NCBI GenBank assembly: GCA_003216075.1 | Contig: QCJK01000010.1 | Span: forward strand, 1 to 64,000 | Direction: 5' to 3' | Length of the DNA stretch: 64,000 bases | From: Prochlorococcus sp. AG-409-B05 | Lineage (GTDB): Bacteria; Cyanobacteriota; Cyanobacteriia; PCC-6307; Cyanobiaceae | In this document: piece after piece, positions 16,722 to 24,662 of the stretch | How positions within the stretch are numbered: the stretch's first letter is position 1 | How the letters are laid out: each line of letters starts with the position of its first letter | Notes under the pieces: generated by a model | What the model was told of the DNA's origin: nothing | Database searches by the model: none | Seen by the model: the letters and a program-made list of their open reading frames with translations, nothing else | Position numbers and translations under genes: made by a program

Positions 16722-17111
16722 ATGACTGTATTTGACGCTTCAAGTCCTTTTATCCTTATTGCGCGTATAAAAGTCAAGCCAGGAAAAGTTCAGGAATATT
16801 TAGAACTTGCCACTAAAACTGATGCTGCGGTAGAGGCTTCTGAACCAGGCATGTTGCATCACACTTTTGATCAAGACCCAGAGAATCCCCTTTGCTTTAC
16901 ATGGTCAGAGGTCTACAAAAATGATGATGCTTTTCTTGCCCATTTAGCTAATCCACCAGTTGGAGATTATTTGCAAGGTCATGCGCAGTTAGGAGATGGA
17001 TTCACTGTTGAGGTTTATGGAACAGTTGGGGATAAATGTAAGGCTGCGATGGAAGCAACAGGCCTTCCTGTAAAAATCTACGAGAGTAAGTGTGGATATA
17101 GCAGGATATAA
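16722..17111 (+). CDS. ABM-domain (antibiotic biosynthesis monooxygenase-like) protein
   Basis: 129 residues from ATG 16722. The N-terminal part PFILIARIKVKPGKVQEYLE and GMLHHTFDQDPENPLCFTWSEVY are typical of the dimeric ferredoxin-like ABM/YgiN fold, whose members are cofactor-free oxygenases or small-molecule-binding proteins. The C-terminal 25 residues (LPVKIYESKCGYSRI) are an extension. An upstream GTG-containing extension is possible but not needed. Specific substrate unknown. Confidence 0.75.
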   Translation: MTVFDASSPFILIARIKVKPGKVQEYLELATKTDAAVEASEPGMLHHTFDQDPENPLCFTWSEVYKNDDAFLAHLANPPVGDYLQGHAQLGDGFTVEVYGTVGDKCKAAMEATGLPVKIYESKCGYSRI

Positions 17112-17191
17112 GAATTCGTGAATAGCTTCTAATCACGTTCGCATAGATTTAGCCTTATAGATCAGAACCCAGTTATCCAACAGTTTTCAAT

Positions 17192-17255
17192 TTTTCATTG
17201 GCTAGTAATAAATATTAGCTATGGCAAGGAATTTGGGTGAATCGCTAGGTATAAA
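17192..17255 (+). repeat. dispersed intergenic repeat, copy 3
   Basis: TTTTCATTGGCTAGTAAT, then ATGGCAAGGAATTTGGGTGA: matches the repeat consensus. The internal frame MARNLGESLGINRG is short and diverges from the other copies. Confidence 0.6.
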
Positions 17256-17411
17256 TAGAGGCTGATCAGCAAGACGCTTGTAACTGTCTCTTGTTCCAAT
17301 TCTCCTTCAGTGGAGTAATTAATGATTAGGGCTGCTTTTAGAAATGTTTATTCTCTAGGCTTGTTGTGATATTGCTGGTATGAGATCCTTTGATCACACG
17401 CTTTCACAACA

Positions 17412-17801
17412 TTGTCTTCAGATTCTCAGCAGATAGAAGCTCTTATAAAAGGTTTTGCAAATAGAGCTGAAAACAAGTCTTTTTTGATCTCTAATGTCAC
17501 AGATGATTTCTTAGCTGTTAGACCAAGTGGTAACCCTATTACTGCAGAAGGTCTTGTGGAAATGTATAACAATGCAGATTTGGTTGTTGAGCTTTCTGAA
17601 TTAGTAAAGATTCATCGATTAGAAGAAAATTCAGACTGGGGCTTTGCGGCTTTTACCTTGAAAGAAGCATTTAGTTATAAAGGTGAGCAAAATAATGACT
17701 TCTCAAGTTATTCAATGATTTTCAAGAAAATCGATGCAACTTGGAAGATTTCTTGGATGCAAAGATCATCAGGTACTACAGATCTTTCTACTTGGAACTA
17801 A
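17412..17801 (+). CDS. NTF2-like (SnoaL/DUF4440-type) protein
   Basis: 129 residues. Helix IEALIKGFANRAENK, then LISNVTDDFLAVRPSGNPI and strands ending FKKIDATWKISWMQRSSG match the cone-shaped NTF2-like fold. No ATG lies before the conserved start; TTG at 17412 (MSSDSQQ) is the only reasonable start, without a clear ribosome-binding site. Members are small enzymes or ligand binders; no active-site residues are obvious here. Confidence 0.6.
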   Translation: MSSDSQQIEALIKGFANRAENKSFLISNVTDDFLAVRPSGNPITAEGLVEMYNNADLVVELSELVKIHRLEENSDWGFAAFTLKEAFSYKGEQNNDFSSYSMIFKKIDATWKISWMQRSSGTTDLSTWN

Positions 17802-17940
17802 TGACTAAAAGATAAGGATTAATAAATGAAATTTGTACAACTACCTTTGCTCGATATTCTTCGCTCTTTAGCAGAAGCTTCTTGCTAGTAGGGTTAGTCT
17901 CACTTCGCTGGAATCTTTTGCAAGAAGCATTAGTTCATTC

Positions 17941-18005
17941 TTCATGGTCAATGGTTATATTCAGTCATGCTTTTCGAACTTGAGGAATTTGTAGGGTTTA
18001 AGCAA
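17941..18005 (+). repeat. dispersed intergenic repeat, copy 4
   Basis: TTCATGGTCAATGG, TATATTCAGTCATG, CTTGAGGAATT and GTAGGGTT match the repeat. Another partial TTTTTTCATTGGCTA lies at about 18025. Confidence 0.5.
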
Positions 18006-18375
18006 GTCTTAGGTCTCGGAGTTTTTTCATTGGCTACCAAAACTATAGTGTTTGAGAATTTCCTTATGCACTTCTCAAGTGCAAGACATCCTTGAAGGGA
18101 AAATGACCAGATCACCGACCCCAAATCTGAAGAATCACCTCCGTCGCAGTAATGGTTACCTCTCCTTGAATCAGTAAGTAGGTTTCTTTTCGCTGTAGGT
18201 CCAAGGTAATGAACTCGTATCACAAGCCTAAATTGACCATTGTTTTATCCATGGCTCATTGAAGGTTTTTAGGGTAAGGGGATGTGACTGCGATTCTCAA
18301 CTGTTTAACTAGAGCTCAATCTCTTGTTAGCTATTTTCAGTAGATTTTATTCTGATGTGGTTAGTGTTCAGGCTG
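18006..18375. other. intergenic DNA without supported gene
   Basis: A partial repeat at 18025 and no convincing frame on either strand. Confidence 0.4.
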
Positions 18376-18490
18376 ATTTTGATGAGCAATGGAAGATCTA
18401 ACCAAAAGCGTGGAACAGCTTGAAAAGGGAGTTCAGCATTGAGAAATAATGTTGCTATACCAAGTCAGAAAAACAAATGAGTACTGTTGC
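18376..18490 (+). pseudogene. decayed copy of the 22445-22680 two-gene unit
   Basis: GATTTTGATGAGCAATGGAAGA and the following 100 bases align with 22559-22680, ending in CAGAAAAACAAATGAGT versus CAAGAAAAACAAATAAGT. Here the upstream small gene has no intact frame and the downstream frame stops after MEDLTKSVEQLEKGVQH. Confidence 0.55.
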
Positions 18491-18514
18491 AATATGGTTT
18501 CTATAATTTCTTAA

Positions 18515-18679
18515 ATGGAAAGAACTAAATGGATACCATCAGATGAGGAGAGAGCAGTAATCGAAGTGGTTTGGATCCAGATTAAAGGTGCTTGCGAGAA
18601 ACTAAAAGAAGAGACTAGTGCTCAGGACTTGCAGATCCAAAAGATGCTTTATGAAATAGCTGATCGTTATTACTCATGA
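18515..18679 (+). CDS. 54-residue charged helical protein (paralog of 3158)
   Basis: MERTKWIPSDEERAVIEVVW, QIKGACEKLKEETSAQD and a DRYYS end. It pairs closely with the 53-residue gene at 3158. Its TGA overlaps the ATG of the next gene (ATGA), indicating a two-gene unit with a small membrane protein. Confidence 0.7.
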   Translation: MERTKWIPSDEERAVIEVVWIQIKGACEKLKEETSAQDLQIQKMLYEIADRYYS

Positions 18680-18855
18680 TGGAGGACAGCAACGGAGGGT
18701 ATTTTGCGCTTGCAGTGGTTGGGCTTGTGTTTCTTGCTCTTCAGGTCTGGTGGATAAGTATGATCATTCGAAATGGTAGGAATGAAAGAGTTCTAATAAA
18801 TCAGAATCAGACTGACGAGATCAAAAAGAGACTTGAAAAGATCTTTTCAAAGTAA
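18676..18855 (+). CDS. 59-residue single-pass membrane protein
   Basis: MMEDSNGG, a helix YFALAVVGLVFLALQVWWIS, a basic stretch (IIRNGRNER) and a charged helical tail ending KKRLEKIFSK. This N-out or N-in anchor plus coiled tail resembles the plan of the 60-residue protein at 53046. Overlaps the preceding gene by four bases, so the soluble and membrane partner are probably made together. Confidence 0.65.
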   Translation: MMEDSNGGYFALAVVGLVFLALQVWWISMIIRNGRNERVLINQNQTDEIKKRLEKIFSK

Positions 18856-19124
18856 AACATTCCATCCTTTTCAGTTGTTTAGCGCTCCAAGCATCAACAA
18901 AAGCTGTTCAGCATATTCTCAAACCAATTAGGAACTCTATTCAATTATTCCCGATCGTTAGGCAGAGCGATAGAGAATAAATAGCTTTAATTTTTGACAG
19001 TTGTCGAAAGTGTAGTTTGAGCAAATCTGCGTAATTGATGTGTTGGCTTATGAAGAGATCAATTAGGGTGGCTTCTTTACTTTGATGGATTTGATTGTTT
19101 TAAGTTTCATAGCTCACAAAATAT

Positions 19125-19664
19125 ATGCTTTCCCGACAAAGCTCTCTAGCCTTTCTTGTGGAAAGATGCAACCGAACTTACACGACGAAGGCTATTGGAT
19201 GCATTGGTACAGCCGTTCTAATTTTGCTTCTTCAATTAGCGCCTAAATCTGCGATGGCTTGCGTAGAGGGTTTGTCGTGGGGAATGGACTCTCCAATGTA
19301 GAGAGGACATCTTGGGGTTTCTTTAACTCCTGTTCAGGAAGACTTAAATAGGGGGCTTTTTGAAGTTAGAGATTTTCAGATGAGTGGTGTACCTGTGCAT
19401 AGTCTTCGGGTTCGTTTTGAAGAGGAGTATGGCGTGAAACAACTTGCTTATGAAATGGATTATGAAAATATGACTGAGGTATTGGCAGGTTTGAGACATC
19501 GTTTTGGTTCTCCGATTGGAACAAGCGTTGAGGTTGATGGAAGATTTCCTCAACAACAATGGATTTGGCACACAGGAGAAGATGTGATTACTGCGGTTAA
19601 GAGTGAACAAAGACCTTTCTTGCTGTCTTATCGACCATCACTCTTAGATCCTTCTTTCCTTTGA
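19125..19664 (+). pseudogene. exported protein gene interrupted by an amber codon
   Basis: One frame from ATG 19125 to 19664 contains a signal-like segment (IGTAVLILLLQLAPKSAMA), ACVEGLSWGMDSPM, then TAG at 19299-19301 (codon 59), then RGHLGVSLTPVQEDLNRG and a well-formed domain ending LLSYRPSLLDPSFL. The coherent sequence on both sides shows a single gene with one nonsense change. Internal re-initiation at 19380 (MSGVPVHSL) would give a 94-residue cytosolic piece. The mature protein would lie outside the cytosol; function unknown. Confidence 0.75.
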
Positions 19665-19745
19665 CAAAGTGTGAATGGATATCTTTAATTCCTGCTAATC
19701 CCTTTTCATGTCCCAAATGCATATTTATTTGGACATATGCAGTAC

Positions 19746-21038
19746 TCATATGTGTACCTTTACTAACAACCCATCACGAGGAGATGGACTAGGAATCTGT
19801 CCCAAGGTGAAGTCTTGATCAGGGATGACTTCAAGTTGTATTTTTCGAAATAACCCAACCACCATCAGTCGGATCTCAAGTTCTGCTAACGATTTACCAA
19901 GACATACCCGTTCGCCTCCACCGAAAGGCATCAGGTTTAAAGAACATTCATTTTTCAAGTGACGTTGTGGTCGAAAGATATCTAGATCACCAATTCCATT
20001 ACGGTTAGAAGCAATTAAAGCTACTTGGACTACACGATTACTAGGCACGACAATGTCATCTAAGATCACCGATTGCTTTGTGCGGCGAAAAAAACCACCT
20101 ACTGGTGGAGTGAATCGCATTACTTCCTTTACTAGTGCATCGAGTTTTGGAGCATTGATAGGTTCATAGATCGTAGTTGCCTGCTCAGGACTTGGAGGCC
20201 AATCCAAAGTATCTATTTCTTCACGAAGCCATGTTTCCATTTGTGGGTTGAGAAGTAATTCCCGCATTAGACAACTCAGCGCAGAAGCTGTGGTTTCATA
20301 ACCAGCAAATAACAGTAGAAGTAGTTGTTCTCCTAAATCTTCATCGGAGAAAGGAATACCTTCTTCATCCAGTCCTCCTGCTAGTAAATCCAAGCCACCT
20401 TTGCTATTGATAGGTTGGTTAAGTATTTCTTGAAGTTGTTCAAGTAAGCGTTTTCTTGCCTTAATTGCTTTGGCAAAGGGACTACCTGGAAGAGCGATGG
20501 GAATTGAGAATAGAGCCTTTGTCCAGATTTCGAAATCAAAAAATAATTTGTCACGATCATTACCTTCTAGTCCAAGAACAGTTGTAGCAATCACGGAAAA
20601 AGCGAAACGTCGCATTTTCTTGGCTAAAGGGAGAGGGGTTTTTGCAGTTTTTAATTCTTCGCTGAGCGCATCAATCAAGTTGATAATGCCAGGGATATAG
20701 CGATGAAGTGCTGAAGACGAGAATAATTGTGCTACTACTCTTCTCCTTGCTTTATGAGCTGTTCCATTGCGGTTTGCGAGTGAATGGCTCCCTAAAAGTT
20801 GTTGAACACTATCTGGCCACCAACCTTCGATTGCCTCTGGTTGCGATAACAAATCAGCAATAGCCTTATCCCCTTGAATGAACACCATTGGCTGTCCAAG
20901 CATTGATGTCTCAAAGACATTTCCAAGGCGATCAAATCGCCTTTTTGCGAAGCTGGGATCGCGGAAAAACGCTAGAGCCTCAAGAATTCCAGTGAAGGCA
21001 CCAGTAGTTGGTAGAGGGCGCAATTTAGACATGGCCAT
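19746..21038 (-). CDS. cytochrome P450 (CYP120-like)
   Basis: 430 residues. Heme loop FGGGERVCLGKSLAELE with the axial Cys at about residue 379; I-helix LLFAGYETTASAL with the oxygen-activating Thr; K-helix EVMRF; and RFRPQRH-like PERF region (IFRPQRH). Missing membrane anchor, so soluble. CYP120 of cyanobacteria hydroxylates retinoids or carotenoid-derived compounds; the family call is by general resemblance. No redox partner is adjacent. ATG 21038 chosen, with another ATG at 21032. Confidence 0.85.
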   Translation of the reverse strand: MAMSKLRPLPTTGAFTGILEALAFFRDPSFAKRRFDRLGNVFETSMLGQPMVFIQGDKAIADLLSQPEAIEGWWPDSVQQLLGSHSLANRNGTAHKARRRVVAQLFSSSALHRYIPGIINLIDALSEELKTAKTPLPLAKKMRRFAFSVIATTVLGLEGNDRDKLFFDFEIWTKALFSIPIALPGSPFAKAIKARKRLLEQLQEILNQPINSKGGLDLLAGGLDEEGIPFSDEDLGEQLLLLLFAGYETTASALSCLMRELLLNPQMETWLREEIDTLDWPPSPEQATTIYEPINAPKLDALVKEVMRFTPPVGGFFRRTKQSVILDDIVVPSNRVVQVALIASNRNGIGDLDIFRPQRHLKNECSLNLMPFGGGERVCLGKSLAELEIRLMVVGLFRKIQLEVIPDQDFTLGQIPSPSPRDGLLVKVHI

Positions 21039-21104
21039 CAAACGTTTTCATTCGATGAATTAGTTACTTTAAAAACTAAAGTTTTTAAAGAAGATACTTA
21101 ACAC

Positions 21105-21659
21105 TTACGCAAGACTTTTTGTGATCACTGCGTCGAGGAATGCTTCGTTTAATTGTTCTAAAGGATCATTTGTCCAGTCATTTAGAGCGGATCTCATTCC
21201 ACAAGAACCATGCCTATAGGCAATTGTCATTTCTAAACCAGTCAAATCATGACTTCCCAAAAGAATTTGGAAGACTAATTCAGAATTGCTATGGGGGTAT
21301 CGTCTTAAATGCTCATCAAGTTCTCGTAAGCCCAAATTGGTATCAATTCCCTTCCTTTTGAGGTGGGATTCGAAAATTTCTTTTGCAATTGCGCCATATT
21401 TCTTTGCACCCTCGTCGCTAAAAATAGTGCCTATAATTTTTTCTTTTGGAGACGAATTTTCCTTGAGATTTAGAAACTTTTCTATTCTTATGAGTCTCTC
21501 TTCAAGTTTATTAATGTCTGAGGAACTTTTAGGAGCACTGCTTAAATGTTCAATGACAAATTCTGTTAATGTTTTCCCATTTTTAATGGCTTCAGATTTT
21601 AGTCTTACTAATAAATCAGGGTCAATATTTATATTTAATTGGGTTCTTCCTTTTGCCAT
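21105..21659 (-). CDS. ribbon-helix-helix protein with C-terminal domain
   Basis: 184 residues. The first about 42 (GRTQLNINIDPDLLVRLKSE, then NGKTLTEFVIEHLS) form a ribbon-helix-helix DNA-binding motif as in Arc/CopG proteins. A coiled linker (INKLEERLIRIEKFLNLKEN) leads to an unrecognised C-terminal domain of about 100 residues with HLRRYPHSNSELVFQILLG. It could repress itself or the divergent or neighbouring P450, from which it is separated by 66 bases on the same strand. Inference only. Confidence 0.65.
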   Translation of the reverse strand: MAKGRTQLNINIDPDLLVRLKSEAIKNGKTLTEFVIEHLSSAPKSSSDINKLEERLIRIEKFLNLKENSSPKEKIIGTIFSDEGAKKYGAIAKEIFESHLKRKGIDTNLGLRELDEHLRRYPHSNSELVFQILLGSHDLTGLEMTIAYRHGSCGMRSALNDWTNDPLEQLNEAFLDAVITKSLA

Positions 21660-21954
21660 TACTTCATATGAGGATTGACCAATTATACCTAGCCATTACC
21701 TATGAGGAGTCAATCTAGTCGATCTAGGCGATCTAAATTTGTGTTTTTTGTTTTTATTTTGTAATTCAATAAGCATCATTATATCTACGAATAGCTCTAT
21801 GCTTACTTCTTTTGATTGATATGGCAGGCAAGGTATAAGATCCTTCAACCTGCAAAAGCAGTCACAATAAGTATCCAAGAGATTAAGGTTTTTCTTCGGG
21901 GCTCTTCTCTTTTTTGTAATGACCTTGCATGCGAATTGGAATCAAGAGTTTGGT

Positions 21955-22015
21955 CGATCACCAATGACTGATTGCCGTCATAGCAATGGATTTTGGCGAC
22001 AAAAGCTTGAGTAGA
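21955..22015 (+). repeat. dispersed intergenic repeat, copy 5 (diverged)
   Basis: ACCAATGACTGATTGCCGTCAT then GCAATGGATTTTGGCGA (two adjacent matches) align with the consensus. Confidence 0.4.
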
Positions 22016-22084
22016 ACTTCGTTTTCAGAATCTTATAATGGACTTTATTTTGATCTGTCTCATTGGATAGGTGCATTGCAATAT

Positions 22085-22279
22085 TCACACGACTCCTAAC
22101 TTCATTGCTTTTTTCACTCTCCTTACTATTGCATCATCAATTTCGTTGTCCGTTTGAAGGGCTAGCCACTCCAAAGCAGAAATAATCCAAGCTTTCATTT
22201 GCTTCTTGAAGAGCTTTTTCAGGGTAAAGAACAGCATGGGCTTGAATAACAAAAAGAAGAATCCTGGAATACTTGTCAT
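22085..22279 (-). CDS. 64-residue membrane-associated protein
   Basis: MTSIPGFFFLLFKPMLFFTL is hydrophobic, then KKLFKKQMKAW is basic, then ALEWLALQTDNEIDDAIVRR forms a regular amphipathic helix. The hydrophobic head may be an anchor. No family recognised. Confidence 0.5.
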   Translation of the reverse strand: MTSIPGFFFLLFKPMLFFTLKKLFKKQMKAWIISALEWLALQTDNEIDDAIVRRVKKAMKLGVV

Positions 22280-22444
22280 TCTCTAAATCTCATTAAGAAA
22301 AGTTAGATGTTTATCCCCTACTGATCTCTTAGCTCTAGGTCCTTATTAAGGCAAGTTTGAATAAAGTTTGAATAAATTCTTGAGCATAGGGTTAGTACTT
22401 CTTTTCATATCCCCCTATTTGCTTTGTTGTGTCTCTTTTTTCTG

Positions 22445-22576
22445 ATGGCAGTTGCTTCATTAAATCCTGGTCCAATTAGTTCAGCAGCAATTGCTATGAC
22501 AATGATCACACTAAGTCCAATCGTTTTAGCTATTTTTTGCGGCTCCTCTGCGAATAGTGTTGATTTTGATGAGTAA
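22445..22576 (+). CDS. 43-residue single-helix membrane protein
   Basis: MAVASLNPGPISSAA, a hydrophobic helix AIAMTMITLSPIVLAIFCGS and NSVDFDE at the end. The TAA overlaps the ATG of the following mini-gene by one base. A decayed copy of the unit lies at about 18376. The plan resembles tiny photosystem or NDH-type subunits, but I do not recognise it as any named one. Confidence 0.5.
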   Translation: MAVASLNPGPISSAAIAMTMITLSPIVLAIFCGSSANSVDFDE

Positions 22577-22644
22577 TGGAAGAATTCATAAAAAGAGTGG
22601 AAGAACTGGAGAAGAGAGGCCAGCCTTTAGGAGTAATGCTGTAA
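22576..22644 (+). CDS. possible 22-residue micro-protein coupled to 22445
   Basis: MEEFIKRVEELEKRGQPLGV starts on the last base of the preceding stop codon. The related frame at 18389 (MEDLTKSVEQLEKG) keeps the helix pattern, with mostly conservative changes, which hints at coding. Very short; uncertain. Confidence 0.35.
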   Translation: MEEFIKRVEELEKRGQPLGVML

Positions 22645-22689
22645 TTCCAAACAAGAAAAACAAATAAGTTCTTGTGAAATCTCCAAGTC

Positions 22690-23141
22690 CTAAATTTGTT
22701 CAGTTGAGGTTGCCCCTGCTGCATGACGCAATGTTTGTTGGAGAGCGACCTTCCATTGCCCTGGTAGGAATTGATGGGCACATCCATGTCCAGGTAATAA
22801 CCAGCTAACGTCTATATCTAAAAGCCTTTGCATTGATTGCAATTGCTCGGTTCAATTCCACCAGCAATAGTGTTTAGATGTAACTATTACGATTTTCTTA
22901 GGACTCCACCAAAGGTGATCTCCACTAAAAAGAATTGGTTGTTGATCACCTAGTAAAACGACCATTGATCCTTTTCAATTTCCAGTTGTCCATTTGGCTG
23001 AGTGTGAACGTGAGAACTGCTCCCAGTTGTTCCAAAGTGTGCAGGGTCTATTTGCCAGCAACTACCATAATCAATGCAGTTTGAATCCACAAAAAATGGA
23101 TCAGGTGAATTTTTCTTTAGGCGATCTTTTATTTGAGTCAT
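22690..23141 (-). pseudogene. decayed ferredoxin-like / MBL-fold hydrolase
   Basis: From ATG 23141 the frame gives DPFFVDSNCIDYGSCWQIDP, the ferredoxin-like head of a cyanobacterial MBL-fold family, then stops after QWSFY. In the next frame the tail of the same family continues: VVLLGDQQPILFSGDHLWW, a TGA, then LLDIDVSWLLPGHGCAHQF. The HxHxDH metal-site middle is deleted. So there is at least one internal deletion, a frameshift and a nonsense codon. The metal-binding GDH and PGHG parts identify the fold. Confidence 0.7.
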
Positions 23142-23527
23142 AGCAATTTAATTATCGAATGAATGCATTGGGTTTGGTATTGCGATTTTGCATAAAGTTT
23201 GAATAGAAACTTCTGGTTCGCCTTATAGGTTGAGACAACACAAAAGAAAACTTGCTTAGCCAATAGTTACATTCGGCTATATCGCTATCTGGGTAAGGGC
23301 TCTTAGTGTTTTAGTTGGGTTTAGCCAAAACTTGAGTCATTCTGCTTGGCGGGCTTTAAAGCTGTATTCATTTTGTCTCATAAAAGCTCTGAGCCGATAT
23401 CGAATGTTGGTGACAAGTGAATGGGATAGATAGTTACATGACCTCAAATTTATTTAAAGAGTGTTAATTACTTCTTGAAGAGAATGTTTTGAGTTGTGAA
23501 ATTGTGTGAGTTACTTTAATCACGTTC
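23142..23527. other. intergenic DNA without supported gene
   Basis: A weak repeat-like TTAGCCAATAGTTAC at about 23256; no credible frame otherwise. Confidence 0.4.
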
Positions 23528-23668
23528 ATGCCATTTTTGTCTACTTACGCTATTGAGCTAATCCGTTATTCTGCTAGGCTAACAGTTTCTAAAGAAAGGC
23601 AGGAGATTGAAAAACGTTTAGATAGAGAAGAGATAGAAATGTTTGGCTTCCCCTTTAACGACATTTAG
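23528..23668 (+). CDS. 46-residue helical protein
   Basis: ATG 23528; MPFLSTYAIELIRYSARLTV, a charged helix KERQEIEKRLDREEIE and a MFGFPFNDI end. The balanced charged helix flanked by hydrophobic ends suggests a real micro-protein. No family recognised. Confidence 0.5.
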   Translation: MPFLSTYAIELIRYSARLTVSKERQEIEKRLDREEIEMFGFPFNDI

Positions 23669-23806
23669 TAGTTAAGAAAATTGCTTTTGGTTCTTGTGAG
23701 GCGAAAAATGATTGCCTAAGCGCTGCCAGCTCTTCTGATGCTATTTTTTTGGCAGAATAAAGATGTAGAGATTTCCAATATCTATTGGTATTAATGGTGT
23801 TCAACT

Positions 23807-23860
23807 GTTCATTGACTAGTAATTGATTTCAGGGATGCCAATAGATTGGGGGTGGGATGG
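23807..23860 (+). repeat. dispersed intergenic repeat, copy 6
   Basis: GTTCATTGACTAGTAATTGA, then TTTCAGGGATGCCAATAGATT: good match to copies 1 and 3. Confidence 0.5.
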
Positions 23861-23875
23861 ATGTTTTAGTCAACC

Positions 23876-24646
23876 TTATGTCAACCCTTGAGCTGAGGAA
23901 GCCTCTGTTTTTTCTATTTTGGACTTTTTGTATTGCAGTTGTAGTTGCAGTTGCTTTTGGGCCATCTTTCTTAGGGGACTTTGAGGGAGCTCATTCAGTA
24001 GATTTGACAGGATTGCAAGGCTATTGGTGGTGGCGATGCAGCTGAGGGCAAGAATTGCTGCACGAGCTGTTACTTCTGATCCGTTTTTAGCAATATCCGC
24101 AATTTGTGAGTTGACTGCAGCACTATTTCGGCGTTGGAGAACTCTAAGGGTTGATAACACAATTGGATCACGAAAATCCCTTAATGGTTTCTGAACAAGA
24201 TCAAGAAGAATTTCATCGTTGAGTTGATGGACTTTGAATTTAAGTAATTCCAAGCCTGCCAAGAGAAGAGGTTGGGATTTTTCATTTAAGACATTCTTAA
24301 TAAGAGTTATTGGTAGTTCTCCTCCCCAACAGACAAGTGCTTGAAGTACTGGAAGCTTGAGTTGTTTCTGTTCTTTGAGCAGTTTTAGTAACCATTTTTT
24401 TGCCTCCCTTTGATGACAAAGCCCTGCTGCATAAATCAGCTCTGGTTGCGCACCTACTTTTTTGATTAGTAGCTGCAAAATTGGCCAACCTTTATTGCTT
24501 AGCAAGCCGAGTTGCTCAGTTATCGCTAAGCGCAGATCTGCCTGAAGGTTGAGTGAATAAACTTCACCCAACCAGCGAGGCTCTAAAGGAGTCCTGCGTG
24601 ATTGGTTGAGTTTTCCCCAGATTAAATCTTCATCGACGATGTCCAT
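23876..24646 (-). CDS. HEAT-like repeat protein of the nitrite block
   Basis: About 256 residues from ATG 24646 (a GTG at 24673 within the focA end is the alternative). Repeating helices such as ELIYAAGLCHQREAKKWLL, LPVLQALVCWGGELPITLI and VTARAAILALSCIATTNSL have the spacing of HEAT/PBS-lyase repeats, which act as protein-binding scaffolds. It directly follows focA on the minus strand and probably belongs to the same transcript, so a role in nitrite uptake or NirA maturation is plausible; that is inference from position. Confidence 0.7.
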   Translation of the reverse strand: MDIVDEDLIWGKLNQSRRTPLEPRWLGEVYSLNLQADLRLAITEQLGLLSNKGWPILQLLIKKVGAQPELIYAAGLCHQREAKKWLLKLLKEQKQLKLPVLQALVCWGGELPITLIKNVLNEKSQPLLLAGLELLKFKVHQLNDEILLDLVQKPLRDFRDPIVLSTLRVLQRRNSAAVNSQIADIAKNGSEVTARAAILALSCIATTNSLAILSNLLNELPQSPLRKMAQKQLQLQLQYKKSKIEKTEASSAQGLT

Positions 24647-24662
24647 TGATATTCCTTTGGCC

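Noticed and set aside
17948-18223. 91-residue minus-strand frame
   Set aside because: Antisense to a dispersed repeat; low-complexity and no start signal.
22530-22787. 85-residue minus-strand frame
   Set aside because: Antisense to the 22445-22644 unit and the end of the MBL pseudogene; no protein-like features.
23857-24045. 62-residue plus-strand hydrophobic frame
   Set aside because: Mostly antisense to the end of the HEAT-like gene and begins within a dispersed repeat.
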